From: Pseudomonas grimontii
GTDB lineage: Bacteria; Pseudomonadota; Gammaproteobacteria; Pseudomonadales; Pseudomonadaceae
Length of the DNA stretch: 64,000 nt
Assembly: GCF_007858185.1 (NCBI RefSeq)
Contig: NZ_VFES01000017.1
Location: forward strand, 106,123-170,122
Direction: 5' to 3'
This document shows, in pieces, positions 8,997 through 20,059 of the stretch. Both the position numbers and the translations under genes were made by a program. The notes beneath the pieces are model-generated. The model was not told the DNA's origin and made no database searches. It worked only from the letters and a program-made list of their open reading frames with translations. Numbering within the stretch: position 1 is the first letter of the stretch; every line of letters begins with the position of its first letter.

Positions 8997-9353
8997 ATGT
9001 GGCGGTATGCAGTAATGCTGTGTGCGGTGGTGTGGCTGGCGGGTTGCCAGTCGACTCATCAGGAGTTGCTGGCCAAGGGTTATCCACCGGCCTTTGCCGA
9101 TGGTTTTGATGATGGCTGCAGCAGCGGTCGCCAGGCCGCTGGCGTGATCAGCGGGGAGTTTCGCAAGAACGTTCCTCGCTACCTGAAAGACCGGGAATAC
9201 GCCGCGGGCTGGGAGGACGGTTTTCGCCAGTGCAAGGCCATGCGCGAGAACGAGGAGCTGCGCGACTACAAGGACAATCACTGGGATGACCGTGAGCGCG
9301 CCTGGCAACAGGAGAAGGACCGAGATGCCGCGCGGGCCTATCGCTCGCAATAG
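8997..9353 (+). CDS. Small lipoprotein
   Basis: The 118-residue product has a lipobox ending at Cys17 (VWLAGCQS), giving a mature 102-residue lipoprotein with Gln at +2. Its body contains repeated Gly-Trp/Gly-Phe turn motifs (ADGFDDGCSSGRQAAG and AAGWEDGFRQC) and a strongly charged C-terminal helix. Two Cys outside the lipobox could pair. No enzymatic motif is present and the function is unknown. A purine-rich GGGAGCAAGC site precedes the ATG. Confidence 0.7.
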   Translation: MWRYAVMLCAVVWLAGCQSTHQELLAKGYPPAFADGFDDGCSSGRQAAGVISGEFRKNVPRYLKDREYAAGWEDGFRQCKAMRENEELRDYKDNHWDDRERAWQQEKDRDAARAYRSQ

Positions 9354-9423
9354 GTCGCTTTCAGACATCCATCGAAACTAAAGCGCGGCGAACATGGCCC
9401 AAGCTCCATAGAGGGAGAACGTC

Positions 9424-9921
9424 ATGAGCCGAGCTTTTGTAAATGAGGACAACGCCGCCGCCCAGGCCGATCAGCCGGTGGAGCGTCAGGTCAGTGAGCA
9501 GCCCAATCGCCTGACCGCGCAGGGGTTGGCGCAATTGCAGGCCAAGGTTGCGCAACTGCAGGCCGAGCACAGCGCCGAATCCGCCAAGGGCGAACAAGCC
9601 GATAAACAGCGCCAGGCCGACCTTGAGCGGGATTTGCGCTACTTCAACCAGCGCGTGCAGAGCGCCCAGGTGGTGGCGCCCGCTACGTCCACCGACAAGG
9701 TGCAGATCGGCAGTTGGGTGACCTTCGTCAATGAGCATGACGAGCAGCAGCGCATTCAATTGGTCGGGGAAGACCAGGCCGACGCCAGCGCCGGTTTGAT
9801 CAACTGGGGCTCGCCCCTGGGTCGCGCGTTGCTGGGCGCCCAGGTGGGTGACGAGGTGCTGTGGAAGCGCCCCGTCGGCGATCAGTTGATCGAGGTGCTG
9901 GGCATCGAAGCCGAGGCTTAG
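9424..9921 (+). CDS. GreA/GreB-like transcription elongation factor
   Basis: The 165-residue protein has an N-terminal coiled coil (about residues 28-80, RLTAQGLAQLQAKVAQLQ onward) and a C-terminal FKBP-like Gre domain. The latter includes VQIGSWVTFVNE and WGSPLGRALLGAQVGDEV, the latter matching the conserved S-P-G-A-L-G-K-x-GD signature of Gre factors. Gre factors stimulate transcript cleavage by stalled RNA polymerase through acidic residues at the coiled-coil tip. Here the usual GDxSEN tip is not evident (AKGEQADKQRQ instead), so cleavage activity is doubtful. The last four bases overlap the end of the convergent gdhA. Confidence 0.75.
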   Translation: MSRAFVNEDNAAAQADQPVERQVSEQPNRLTAQGLAQLQAKVAQLQAEHSAESAKGEQADKQRQADLERDLRYFNQRVQSAQVVAPATSTDKVQIGSWVTFVNEHDEQQRIQLVGEDQADASAGLINWGSPLGRALLGAQVGDEVLWKRPVGDQLIEVLGIEAEA

Positions 9922-11255
9922 ACGATGCCTTGGGCCAGCATCGCGTCGGCCACCTTGACGAAGCCAGCAATGTTCGCGCCCTTCACGTAGTTGATCCGAC
10001 CGTTCTCTTCGCCGTAGTGCACGCAGGCATGGTGGATCGACTGCATGATGTTGTGCAGCTTGCTGTCCACTTCACCGGCAGTCCACAACAGGCGCATGGC
10101 GTTCTGCGACATCTCCAGGCCGCTCACGGCGACGCCGCCGGCATTCGAGGCCTTGCCCGGCGCGAACAGAATGCCCGCCTCGATAAACATATCCACAGCC
10201 TCAAGCGTCGTCGGCATGTTGGCGCCTTCGGCCACACAGATGCAGCCATTGCGCAGCAGCGTGCGGGCCGCTTCGGCGTCGAGTTCGTTCTGGGTCGCGC
10301 ATGGCAGGGCAATGTCGCAGGCCAGTTCCCAAGGGGTTTTACCGGCGCGGAACTCCAGGCCGTAACGGCCGGCCAGTTCGCTGATGCGCCCACGCTGCAC
10401 GTTTTTCAGCTCCAGCAGCGCCGACCATTGTTCCTCGGTCAAGCCGCTTTCGGCGTACAGCGTGCCTTCGGAGTCAGACAGGGAAATCACCTTGCCGCCC
10501 AGGTCCATGACCTTGCGCGCCGCGTATTGGGCGACGTTGCCGGAGCCGGAGACCGCCACGCGCTTGCCCTCTACCCGTTGACCGTCGCGCTTGAGCATTT
10601 CTTCGGCGAAGTACACACAACCGAATCCGGTGGCTTCCGGGCGAATCAGGCTGCCGCCGTAGGTCATGCCCTTGCCGGTCAGCACGGAGGTGAATTGGTT
10701 GCTCAGGCGCTTGTACTGGCCGAACAGGAAGCCGATCTCACGAGCGCCCACGCCGATGTCGCCGGCCGGTACGTCCACGTCTGCGCCGATATGGCGGTAC
10801 AACTCGCTCATGAACGCCTGGCAGAAGCGCATGACTTCGGCGTCACTCTTACCTTTTGGATCAAAGTCCGAGCCGCCTTTACCGCCGCCCATCGGCAGCG
10901 AGGTCAGGGAATTCTTGAAGGTCTGCTCGAAGGCGAGGAATTTCAGCACACCCAGGTTTACCGACGGGTGGAAACGCAGGCCGCCCTTGTAGGGGCCGAT
11001 GGCGCTGTTCATCTGGATACGGAATCCGCGGTTGACCTGGACCTTGCCGTGATCATCCACCCACGACACCCGAAAGGTAATCGCGCGTTCCGGCTCGCAG
11101 ATGCGCTCCAGGATGCCCGAGGTCAGGTAGTGCGGATTGGCTTCAAGAAACGGCCACAGGCTGCGTAGGACTTCTTCTACCGCCTGGTGGAATTCCGGCT
11201 GGTCGGGGTCGCGTTTTTTCAGGCGGGCGAGGAAGGATTCGACGGATTCGATCAT
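9918..11255 (-). CDS. gdhA: NADP-specific glutamate dehydrogenase
   Basis: The 445-residue enzyme reductively aminates 2-oxoglutarate with ammonium to glutamate in the cytoplasm. The substrate-binding and catalytic block PMGGGKGGSDFDPKGKSD is intact, as are the dinucleotide fold VSGSGNVAQYAA and the hexameric-GDH signature near FRIQMNSAIGPYKGGLRFH. The ATG at 11255 gives the length usual for bacterial type I GDH; a TTG five codons upstream (11270) is in frame but less likely. The preceding AT-rich 190 bases form its promoter and leader. It converges on the Gre-like gene with a four-base overlap. Confidence 0.95.
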   Translation of the reverse strand: MIESVESFLARLKKRDPDQPEFHQAVEEVLRSLWPFLEANPHYLTSGILERICEPERAITFRVSWVDDHGKVQVNRGFRIQMNSAIGPYKGGLRFHPSVNLGVLKFLAFEQTFKNSLTSLPMGGGKGGSDFDPKGKSDAEVMRFCQAFMSELYRHIGADVDVPAGDIGVGAREIGFLFGQYKRLSNQFTSVLTGKGMTYGGSLIRPEATGFGCVYFAEEMLKRDGQRVEGKRVAVSGSGNVAQYAARKVMDLGGKVISLSDSEGTLYAESGLTEEQWSALLELKNVQRGRISELAGRYGLEFRAGKTPWELACDIALPCATQNELDAEAARTLLRNGCICVAEGANMPTTLEAVDMFIEAGILFAPGKASNAGGVAVSGLEMSQNAMRLLWTAGEVDSKLHNIMQSIHHACVHYGEENGRINYVKGANIAGFVKVADAMLAQGIV

Positions 11256-11451
11256 GAAAAGTCTCGGCAAATTGATTGTTTTTAAATGAGATTGCGCCGG
11301 ACTTTATCAATTCATTCCGCACCGCGACAGGGCAAAATGTCGCTTTTGTGAATTTAAATGGTGCATTTGATATAAATAAACCCAGGAAACTGGGATTTAT
11401 CGCACTTAAAAGGGGATTGCCAAGGCAGGCTATGCACCAGCAAGGAAATAG
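11256..11451 (-). promoter_or_regulatory. AT-rich gdhA promoter/leader with a GAAA-loop hairpin
   Basis: This stretch upstream of gdhA is much more AT-rich than its surroundings. At 11376-11400 an inverted repeat ATAAaCCCAG / CTGGGaTTTAT closes over GAAA on the plus strand. No coding frame of note was seen. Whether the hairpin is an operator or part of the gdhA leader cannot be decided from sequence. Confidence 0.45.
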
Positions 11452-11529
11452 CTATCGGGGGTCAAGCCCCCCTCCCACATTTTGAATGTGTGCACAAATC
11501 AAATGTGGGAGGGAGTTTGCTCCCGATAG
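11452..11529. repeat. REP pair, GTGGGAG ends facing inward (degenerate GI)
   Basis: Two GI-like arms are arranged with CTATCGGGGG / TCCCGATAG outermost and the GTGGGAG ends pointing toward a short spacer (TTTTGAATGTGTGCACAAATCAA). This is the reverse of the standard REPIN order. Both arms are slightly degenerate (GGGGTCAAG, GGGAGTTTG). It sits between the gdhA promoter region and the ettA terminator. Confidence 0.8.
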
Positions 11530-11560
11530 GGCCGTCAAAAACACTGCAAAACCCCAGCGT

Positions 11561-11593
11561 AAAAAAAAGCGGAGCCCGAGGGCTCCGCTTTTT
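11561..11593 (-). terminator. Intrinsic terminator of ettA
   Basis: On the minus strand GCGGAGCCC pairs with GGGCTCCGC and is followed by eight T residues, 13 bases after the ettA stop codon. The plus strand also has a shorter T run, so it may work in both directions. Confidence 0.85.
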
Positions 11594-11606
11594 CAAACCA
11601 GCCGGA

Positions 11607-13271
<1,665 letters not shown>

Positions 13272-13556
13272 GGTGAACCTAGCGTCAGTGACTGATGAAT
13301 TAAGCGGGCGAAGCCCGTGCCAGGCCATGCGCCGCGCGGGCCGTTGACTATCATCAATGCCAGCGAGCGGAAAAAGCCCGAATATCTGGGGCTGGAACGC
13401 CCCCGCGTAACCGGCAAAGCTACCTCAATGCGCTTGGTCAGTCCAGCCAAGCAGGGCTGGCACTTTGCCACAAGTCAAGGCATGCTAGCCGCCCTTCGGG
13501 CGTCCGGCTTATAGTGCACGTCGCGCGCCAGTCCAGCCAAACCGCAGGATCACAGC

Positions 13557-16500
13557 TTGTCCAAAGTCACGCCGCCAACTCCCTTGCGCGCCGCTCATGT
13601 AGCGCCGGGAACGCCCCTGCACGGCACCCTCAAAGGCGCATTGGCGACGCTTGTCCTCATGCTGCTCGCATTATTGTTCTGGCAACTGCTGGACCAGCTG
13701 CAGCAAAACCAGAAAAACCAACAGCAATACACCATCGACTACAGCGCCGACCTGGCTGAACAGATCAGCCTGAACATGGCCCTGAGCGCAAAAATTGCCC
13801 TGAACCTGCTACCGATGGTCGAGCCGCCGCGCGACATCGAACAGCAACAAGCCTTGACGCGCACGCTACAGCGTTCCCTGCCGGAACTGCGCAGCATCGC
13901 CCTGCTCGCGCCGAGCGGCGCGATGATCAGCGACAGCGCCAATGACAGCCAGGACAGCGCCTTTCTGGAAGAGTTGGTGCAGCGCAGCCACGGCCAATCC
14001 TACTACTTGAGCAATAACAACGACGGCACCCTCATCTATCTGCTGCTGCACCAGCCCAGCGGCGGCTCAAGGATGTACTGGGCGCTGCGCCTGGCACCCG
14101 CCTACCTGGTCAACCTGACGCGCCAGGACAGCCAGGGCCAGCGCCCCATGTGGGCCATCGAGAACCGCGTGAACCACCGTGTGGTCAGCCGTGACGGCGG
14201 CATGCCGGCGCAATGGACCGGTGCCCTGACCCCGGATGACCTGAATAAAAGCGTGCTGGTCACGCCCCTGAGCAAAAGCGACTGGCAGTTGCGCGGGATG
14301 TTCGACCGCGCAGCCGTGCTGGAACAACTGCTGCCGGCATTTATCGGTAAATGCCTGCTGGGCCTGGCCTTCTCGTTGATCCCCGTGATCGTGCTGCTGA
14401 ATATGCGTCGCCGCCAGCGCCAGGTACATGAAGGCCGGCGGCGGTATCAGGATATTTTCGAAGGCACCGGCGTCGCCCTGTGCGTACTTGACCTGTCGGG
14501 CCTGAATGCATTCTTTGGCAAGGCGCACTTGCAGACCCGCGAGCAACTGCACGCCTGGCTGCAAAACACCCCCGAAGAGTGCCGACAGCTGCTCACCGAA
14601 CTGCGCATCACCGAGATCAACCAGGTGGCGGTGCGCCTGCTGAGAGTGGGTTCGTGCGAGGAGGCTTGGGAACGACTGATCGATGATTGCCCGCGCAACA
14701 CCACGTCCATCGGTCATCAGATACTCGAAGCGGTGCTGACCGAACAAAATCAGCTTGAGTTGGAAATCCAGCTCAAGGATGCAGCCGGCAACGAGCAATA
14801 CCTGTGGCTGGTGATGCGCCTGCCGGAGCAGCAGGACGACTTCAAGGCGGTGATCCTCAGCATCAGCGACATCACCAGCCGCAAGCTGATCGAACTGTCA
14901 CTGGTGGAGCGTGAAAGCTTCTGGTCGGACGTGGTCCGTACCGTACCCGACCACCTGTATGTGCAGGACGTGATCAGCCAGCGCATGATCTTCAGCAACC
15001 ACCATCTGGGCCACACCCTCGGCTATACCAAGGCCGAACTGCAGCAAATGGGCGAGTATTTCTGGGAAATCCTGCTGCACCCCGAAGACGCCGAGCATTA
15101 CCACGACTTGCGCCAACAGCAACGCCAGGTCGGCTACACGACGCAGCTGCACTGCCAGTTGCGCTTTCGCCATCGCAATAACCAATGGCGGCGCTTTGAT
15201 ATTCGCGAGCAGGCCCTGGCGCGGGACAAGACGGCGCAAGTCACGCGCATCATCGGTGTGGCCAAGGACATCACCGACCAGATCGAAGCCAGCGAGTCCC
15301 TGCGCGACAGCGAACAGCGCTACCGCATGCTGGCCGAAAGCATCAGCGACGTGATCTGCTCCACCGACAGCCAACTGGCCCTGAACTACGTCAGCCCGTC
15401 GGTCAACGCCGTGCTGGGTTACGACGTGGACTGGGTGTTCAAGAATGGCTGGCAGTCGATCATCGCCAACCCGCAGCAACTGACCGGCATCTATAGCCTG
15501 GTGGAACAGGTCAGCCGCGCACTGGGCGATCCCGAGGCGCTGAATAAACTGCGCGATCAAGTGCAGACCCAATTGTTCCTGTTCGACTGCCTGCGCGCCG
15601 ATGGCCGCAAGGTGCCGATCGAGCTGCGCCTGGTGCTGGTGTGGGATGAGCACGGCGCCTTCGAGGGCATCCTCGGCGTGGGCCGCGACATCAGCCAGCA
15701 ACGCCGTGCCGAAAAAGACCTGCGCATGGCCGCCACCGTATTCGAGCACTCCACGTCGGCGATCCTGATCACCGACCCGGCCGGTTATATCGTGCAGGCC
15801 AACGAGGCGTTCAGCCGGGTCAGCGGTTATGCGGTGAGCGATGTACTCGACCAGTTGCCGAACATGCTCACCGTCGACGAACAGCAGGAAGCCCACCTGC
15901 GCTACGTGCTCAAGCAACTGCACCAGCACAGCACCTGGGAAGGCGAAGTGTGGCTCAAGCGCCGTAATGGCGAGCATTACCCGGCCTGGGTCGGCATTAC
16001 GGCGGTGTTCGACGATGAAGGCGACCTGGCCAGTTATGTGTGCTTCTTCAGCGATATCAGCGAACGCAAGGCCAGCGAACAGCGCATCCACCGCCTGGCC
16101 TATTACGACGCCCTGACCCACCTGCCCAACCGCACCTTGTTCCAGGACCGCCTGCACACCGCGTTGCAGTCGGCCGAGCGGCAGAAGTCGTGGGTGGTGC
16201 TGATGTTCCTCGACCTCGACCGCTTCAAGCCGATCAACGACTCCCTGGGCCACGCCGCCGGCGACCGCATGCTCAAGGAAATGGCCACCCGCCTGCTGGG
16301 CTGCGTGGCCGAAGACGACACCGTGGCGCGCATGGGCGGCGACGAGTTCACCTTGCTGCTGCAACCGCGGGTCAGCCGCGAAATGGCGCTGAACCGTGCG
16401 ATCCACGTGGCCGAGCAGATTTTGGCCAGCCTGGTGAAACCGTTTGTGCTGGAGGGTCGCGAGTTCTTTGTGACCGCCAGTATCGGCATTGCCCTCAGCC

Positions 16501-17408
16501 CGCAGGACGGCAACGAGCTGAGCCAGCTGATGAAGAACGCCGACACCGCGATGTATCACGCCAAGGAACGTGGCAAGAACAACTTCCAGTTCTACCAGGC
16601 CGACATGAACGCCAGCGCCCTGGAACGCCTGGAACTGGAAAGCGACCTGCGCCATGCGCTGGACCAGGACGAATTCGTGCTCTATTACCAGCCGCAATTC
16701 AGCGGCGACGGCAAACGCCTGACCGGCGCCGAAGCGCTGCTGCGCTGGCGCCATCCACGCCGTGGGCTGGTGCCGCCGGGAGACTTCATTCCGGTGCTCG
16801 AAGAGTTGGGCCTGGTAGTGGACGTGGGTGACTGGGTGATCAGCGAAGCCTGTCGCCAGCTCAAGACCTGGCACCAGAACAAGGTGCGGGTGCCGAAAGT
16901 CTCGGTGAACATCTCCGCGCGGCAGTTCTCCGACGGCCAACTGGGCACGCGCATCGCCACCATCCTCAAGGACACCGGCCTGCCACCGGCGTGCCTGGAG
17001 CTGGAGCTGACCGAAAGTATCCTGATGCGCGAAGTCAACGAAGCCATGCACATCCTCGACAGCCTGAAAAACCTGGGCCTGAGCATCGCGGTGGACGACT
17101 TTGGTACCGGCTATTCGTCACTCAACTACCTCAAGCAATTCCCCATCGACGTGCTGAAAATCGACCGCACCTTCGTCGATGGCTTGCCATCCGGCGAACA
17201 GGATGCGCAAATCGCCCGCGCCATTATCGCCATGGCCCACAGCCTGAACCTGGCGGTGATCGCCGAAGGCGTGGAAACCCATGAGCAACTGGACTTCCTG
17301 CGCGAACACGGTTGCGACGAGGTGCAGGGTTATCTGTTCGGGCGGCCGATGCCGGCACATCGGTTCGAGGCGCAGTTCAGCAATGATGCGCTGTTCATGT
17401 TCGATTGA
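13557..17408 (+). CDS. morA: Membrane PAS-GGDEF-EAL protein, MorA-like motility regulator
   Basis: This 1283-residue protein has a TM helix (about 27-46), a periplasmic sensor, a second TM helix (about 262-282), several PAS domains (about 295-440, 454-570, 585-710, 725-840), a GGDEF domain (about 847-1010) and an EAL domain (about 1025-1275). GGDEF (RMGGDEF, about 926) and EAL (GAEALLRW, about 1058) motifs are intact, as are the EAL metal and base residues in NISARQF, ELTES, DDFGTGYSS and KIDRTF. The inhibitory RxxD site before GGDEF is absent (AEDD). It probably makes and/or degrades c-di-GMP to control motility and biofilm. Position just before glyA matches PA4601/PA4602. The start is TTG, with AGGAT at good spacing. 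Confidence 0.88.
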   Translation: MSKVTPPTPLRAAHVAPGTPLHGTLKGALATLVLMLLALLFWQLLDQLQQNQKNQQQYTIDYSADLAEQISLNMALSAKIALNLLPMVEPPRDIEQQQALTRTLQRSLPELRSIALLAPSGAMISDSANDSQDSAFLEELVQRSHGQSYYLSNNNDGTLIYLLLHQPSGGSRMYWALRLAPAYLVNLTRQDSQGQRPMWAIENRVNHRVVSRDGGMPAQWTGALTPDDLNKSVLVTPLSKSDWQLRGMFDRAAVLEQLLPAFIGKCLLGLAFSLIPVIVLLNMRRRQRQVHEGRRRYQDIFEGTGVALCVLDLSGLNAFFGKAHLQTREQLHAWLQNTPEECRQLLTELRITEINQVAVRLLRVGSCEEAWERLIDDCPRNTTSIGHQILEAVLTEQNQLELEIQLKDAAGNEQYLWLVMRLPEQQDDFKAVILSISDITSRKLIELSLVERESFWSDVVRTVPDHLYVQDVISQRMIFSNHHLGHTLGYTKAELQQMGEYFWEILLHPEDAEHYHDLRQQQRQVGYTTQLHCQLRFRHRNNQWRRFDIREQALARDKTAQVTRIIGVAKDITDQIEASESLRDSEQRYRMLAESISDVICSTDSQLALNYVSPSVNAVLGYDVDWVFKNGWQSIIANPQQLTGIYSLVEQVSRALGDPEALNKLRDQVQTQLFLFDCLRADGRKVPIELRLVLVWDEHGAFEGILGVGRDISQQRRAEKDLRMAATVFEHSTSAILITDPAGYIVQANEAFSRVSGYAVSDVLDQLPNMLTVDEQQEAHLRYVLKQLHQHSTWEGEVWLKRRNGEHYPAWVGITAVFDDEGDLASYVCFFSDISERKASEQRIHRLAYYDALTHLPNRTLFQDRLHTALQSAERQKSWVVLMFLDLDRFKPINDSLGHAAGDRMLKEMATRLLGCVAEDDTVARMGGDEFTLLLQPRVSREMALNRAIHVAEQILASLVKPFVLEGREFFVTASIGIALSPQDGNELSQLMKNADTAMYHAKERGKNNFQFYQADMNASALERLELESDLRHALDQDEFVLYYQPQFSGDGKRLTGAEALLRWRHPRRGLVPPGDFIPVLEELGLVVDVGDWVISEACRQLKTWHQNKVRVPKVSVNISARQFSDGQLGTRIATILKDTGLPPACLELELTESILMREVNEAMHILDSLKNLGLSIAVDDFGTGYSSLNYLKQFPIDVLKIDRTFVDGLPSGEQDAQIARAIIAMAHSLNLAVIAEGVETHEQLDFLREHGCDEVQGYLFGRPMPAHRFEAQFSNDALFMFD

Positions 17409-17430
17409 AATGTTGTGGTGGGGCTTATGG

Positions 17431-17510
17431 CCTCATCGGGGGCAAGCCCCCTCCCACATTTGAATGTATTCACAAGTCAAAAGGTGGGAGGGGGCTTGCC
17501 CCCGATGAGG
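17431..17510. repeat. REP pair, GTGGGAG ends facing inward
   Basis: Arms CCTCATCGGGGGCAAGCC and its complement lie outermost, and the GTGGGAG ends face a spacer TTTGAATGTATTCACAAGTC. That spacer is clearly related to the spacer of the pair at 11452, so the two belong to one sub-family. It lies between morA and glyA. Confidence 0.85.
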
Positions 17511-17638
17511 CCGGCACAGTCACCACCCATCCCGAGATGAGCCCCACTTGTCCGCGACATGATGTCCTTTCATATGCCATCTAAAACCCATTGGGTTAGA
17601 ATGCCCTCCTTTTCTGCCCCCGATCCTTGAGGACCGCC

Positions 17639-18892
17639 ATGTTCAGCCGTGATTTGACTATTGCCAAGTACGACGCCGATCTCTTCGCCGCCATGGAGCA
17701 AGAAGCCGTGCGCCAGGAAGAGCACATTGAGCTGATCGCTTCGGAAAACTACACCAGCCCTGCGGTGATGGAGGCTCAAGGTTCGGTTCTGACCAACAAG
17801 TACGCCGAAGGCTACCCAGGCAAGCGCTACTACGGTGGCTGCGAATACGTCGACGTGGTTGAGCAACTGGCCATCGACCGTGCAAAAGAACTGTTCGGCG
17901 CCGATTACGCCAACGTCCAGCCCCACGCCGGCTCCCAAGCCAACAGCGCCGTCTACCTGGCCCTGCTGCAAGGCGGCGACACCATCCTGGGCATGAGCCT
18001 GGCCCACGGCGGTCACCTGACCCACGGCGCCAGCGTTTCCTCCTCCGGCAAGCTGTACAACGCCGTTCAATACGGCATCGATGCCAACGGCCTGATCGAC
18101 TACGACGAAGTCGAGCGCCTGGCGGTCGAGCACAAGCCAAAAATGATCGTGGCCGGTTTCTCTGCCTACTCGCAGATCCTGGACTTCCCGCGCTTCCGTG
18201 CGATCGCCGACAAGGTTGGCGCCTACCTGTTCGTCGACATGGCTCACGTGGCTGGTCTGGTCGCCGCTGGCGTCTACCCGAACCCGGTGCCGTTCGCTGA
18301 CGTGGTCACCACCACCACCCACAAGACCCTGCGCGGTCCACGTGGCGGCCTGATCCTGGCTCGCGCCAACGCCGAGATCGAGAAGAAGCTGAACTCCGCC
18401 GTATTCCCAGGCGCCCAGGGTGGCCCACTGGAACACGTGATCGCCGCCAAGGCGATCTGCTTCAAGGAAGCACTGCAGCCTGAGTTCAAGACCTACCAGC
18501 AACAAGTGGTGAAAAACGCCCAGACCATGGCCAGCGTGTTCATCGAACGCGGTTTTGACGTGGTGTCCGGCGGTACTGAAAACCACCTGTTCCTGCTGTC
18601 GCTGATCAAGCAGGACATTTCCGGTAAAGATGCTGACGCTGCCCTGGGCAAAGCCTTCATCACCGTGAACAAAAACTCCGTGCCGAACGACCCACGTTCG
18701 CCGTTCGTCACCTCCGGCCTGCGCTTCGGCACCCCGGCTGTGACCACTCGTGGCTTTAAAGAAGCAGAGTGCAAGGAGCTGGCTGGCTGGATCTGCGACA
18801 TCCTGGCCGACCTGAACAACGAAGCCGTGATCGACGCGGTACGTGAGAAGGTCAAGGCCATCTGCAAAAAACTGCCGGTATACGGCGCTTGA
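17639..18892 (+). CDS. glyA: Serine hydroxymethyltransferase
   Basis: The 417-residue PLP enzyme interconverts serine and glycine while charging tetrahydrofolate with a C1 unit in the cytoplasm. The Schiff-base lysine lies in TTTTHKTLRGPRGG; the N-terminal IELIASENYTS and the PHAGSQAN cofactor loop are intact, and the length is standard. The ATG at 17639 follows TTGAGGACCGCC. Pseudomonas usually has more than one glyA paralog; the position after morA corresponds to PA4602. A strong intrinsic terminator follows 19 bases after the stop. Confidence 0.96.
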   Translation: MFSRDLTIAKYDADLFAAMEQEAVRQEEHIELIASENYTSPAVMEAQGSVLTNKYAEGYPGKRYYGGCEYVDVVEQLAIDRAKELFGADYANVQPHAGSQANSAVYLALLQGGDTILGMSLAHGGHLTHGASVSSSGKLYNAVQYGIDANGLIDYDEVERLAVEHKPKMIVAGFSAYSQILDFPRFRAIADKVGAYLFVDMAHVAGLVAAGVYPNPVPFADVVTTTTHKTLRGPRGGLILARANAEIEKKLNSAVFPGAQGGPLEHVIAAKAICFKEALQPEFKTYQQQVVKNAQTMASVFIERGFDVVSGGTENHLFLLSLIKQDISGKDADAALGKAFITVNKNSVPNDPRSPFVTSGLRFGTPAVTTRGFKEAECKELAGWICDILADLNNEAVIDAVREKVKAICKKLPVYGA

Positions 18893-18911
18893 TTGCAGTT
18901 GCTTGACTAAG

Positions 18912-18939
18912 AAGCCCGGCCCTTGAGCCGGGCTTTTTT
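18912..18939 (+). terminator. Intrinsic terminator of glyA
   Basis: AAGCCCGGC pairs with GCCGGGCTT across a short loop and is followed by TTTTTTA. It overlaps by two bases the end of the convergent GTPase gene. Confidence 0.9.
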
Positions 18940-19903
18940 ATGCCTGTTGTTGGTAAACCTTGGCAAAGCCTTCGCGGATTTTGTCTTCCGGCAACTCATC
19001 GGCAATAAACACGATCACACTTTCCCGCACCTCACCCTCGGCCCACTCGGTATCCCAGTCGAAACCATAGAGTTTGAGCACGCCCTGGAACACCATGCGG
19101 CGGTCTTCGCCGGCGATGTTGAGCACGCCCTTGTAGCGCAGCAGCTGCTTGCCATGGTCTTCCAGCAGTTCGTTCATGAACTCACTGAGACGGTCGATAT
19201 CCAGCGGCTGGTCGGTGCGCAGCACCAGGCTGGATATACGGTCGATGGACGGCGCCTTGCTCACCGGGCGCAGGCTCATGCCGGCGTTGAGGTTGAAACC
19301 ACGCACATCGAGCAGTTCGGCCAAGTCAATCTTGCCGTGCTCGACCACGCGAATCGGCGCGCGGCGGTTGATGCGTGTGAGGCGTTCACTGAGCGCCTCG
19401 AAGGTGGCGTCGTCCACCAGGTCACGCTTGCTCACCAGCAGCCGGTCGGCGAAACCGATCTGCGCCTGGGCGATGGTTTGGGTCAGGTGGTGCTCGGCGT
19501 GGGCCGCATCCACCAGGGTGATGATGCCGTCGAGGATGTAGCGCTCGCGCAGTTCCTCATCGATGAAAAAGGTTTGGGCCACCGGCGCCGGGTCGGCCAG
19601 GCCGGTGCACTCGATCACCAGGCGGTCGAAGGCGATCTCGCCGCTGTCCAGGCGTTCGAGCAGCAGATAGAGGGCCTTGGTCAGGTCGGTGTGAATGGTG
19701 CAGCACACGCAACCGTTGGACAGGGTCATGACTTGCACTGGCTCGGTGCCCAACAACTGGGTGTCGATACCGGCATCGCTGAATTCGTTTTCGATCACGG
19801 CGATTTTCAAGCCGTGTTCGGCCTTGAGCAGATGGCGCAACAAGGTGGTCTTGCCGGCGCCGAGAAAGCCGCTGAGGACGGTGACGGGAATGGGAGAGGA
19901 CAA
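18938..19903 (-). CDS. CobW/YjiA-family GTPase metallochaperone
   Basis: The 321-residue SIMIBI GTPase has Walker A (SGFLGAGKTTLL), the metal-binding NGCVCC motif at about residues 64-69, an ECTGLADP switch segment and the C-terminal CobW domain. Such proteins load metal (often Zn) into client proteins or maintain metal homeostasis. Its place behind the cstA and ybdD-like genes mirrors E. coli btsT-yjiX-yjiA and P. aeruginosa PA4604-PA4606. A REPIN of about 90 bases separates it from the ybdD-like gene, so co-transcription is possible but would pass through that structure. Confidence 0.88.
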   Translation of the reverse strand: MSSPIPVTVLSGFLGAGKTTLLRHLLKAEHGLKIAVIENEFSDAGIDTQLLGTEPVQVMTLSNGCVCCTIHTDLTKALYLLLERLDSGEIAFDRLVIECTGLADPAPVAQTFFIDEELRERYILDGIITLVDAAHAEHHLTQTIAQAQIGFADRLLVSKRDLVDDATFEALSERLTRINRRAPIRVVEHGKIDLAELLDVRGFNLNAGMSLRPVSKAPSIDRISSLVLRTDQPLDIDRLSEFMNELLEDHGKQLLRYKGVLNIAGEDRRMVFQGVLKLYGFDWDTEWAEGEVRESVIVFIADELPEDKIREGFAKVYQQQA

Positions 19904-19940
19904 AAACAGTTCTCCTTATTAACTGAAGGAACACAAAACA

Positions 19941-20030
19941 AATGTGGGAGGGGGCTTGCCCCCGATAGCAGTGTGTCAGGCACTTATGTGTCACTGAGAC
20001 ACCGCTATCGGGGGCAAGCCCCCTCCCACA
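19941..20030. repeat. GI-type REPIN
   Basis: Standard orientation: GTGGGAGGGGGCTTGC outermost at both ends, with loop GATAGCAGTGTGTCAG to ACACCGCTATC. It lies inside the cstA-ybdD-cobW gene set, where it may fold in the transcript and affect expression of the downstream GTPase gene. Confidence 0.92.
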
Positions 20031-20059
20031 GTAGATCACCGCCAGCCCGAACTACCGGG

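Noticed and set aside
14898..17051. 717-codon minus-strand frame inside morA
   Set aside because: Its composition is typical of an antisense shadow of a high-GC gene, and morA itself is fully supported by domains and motifs.
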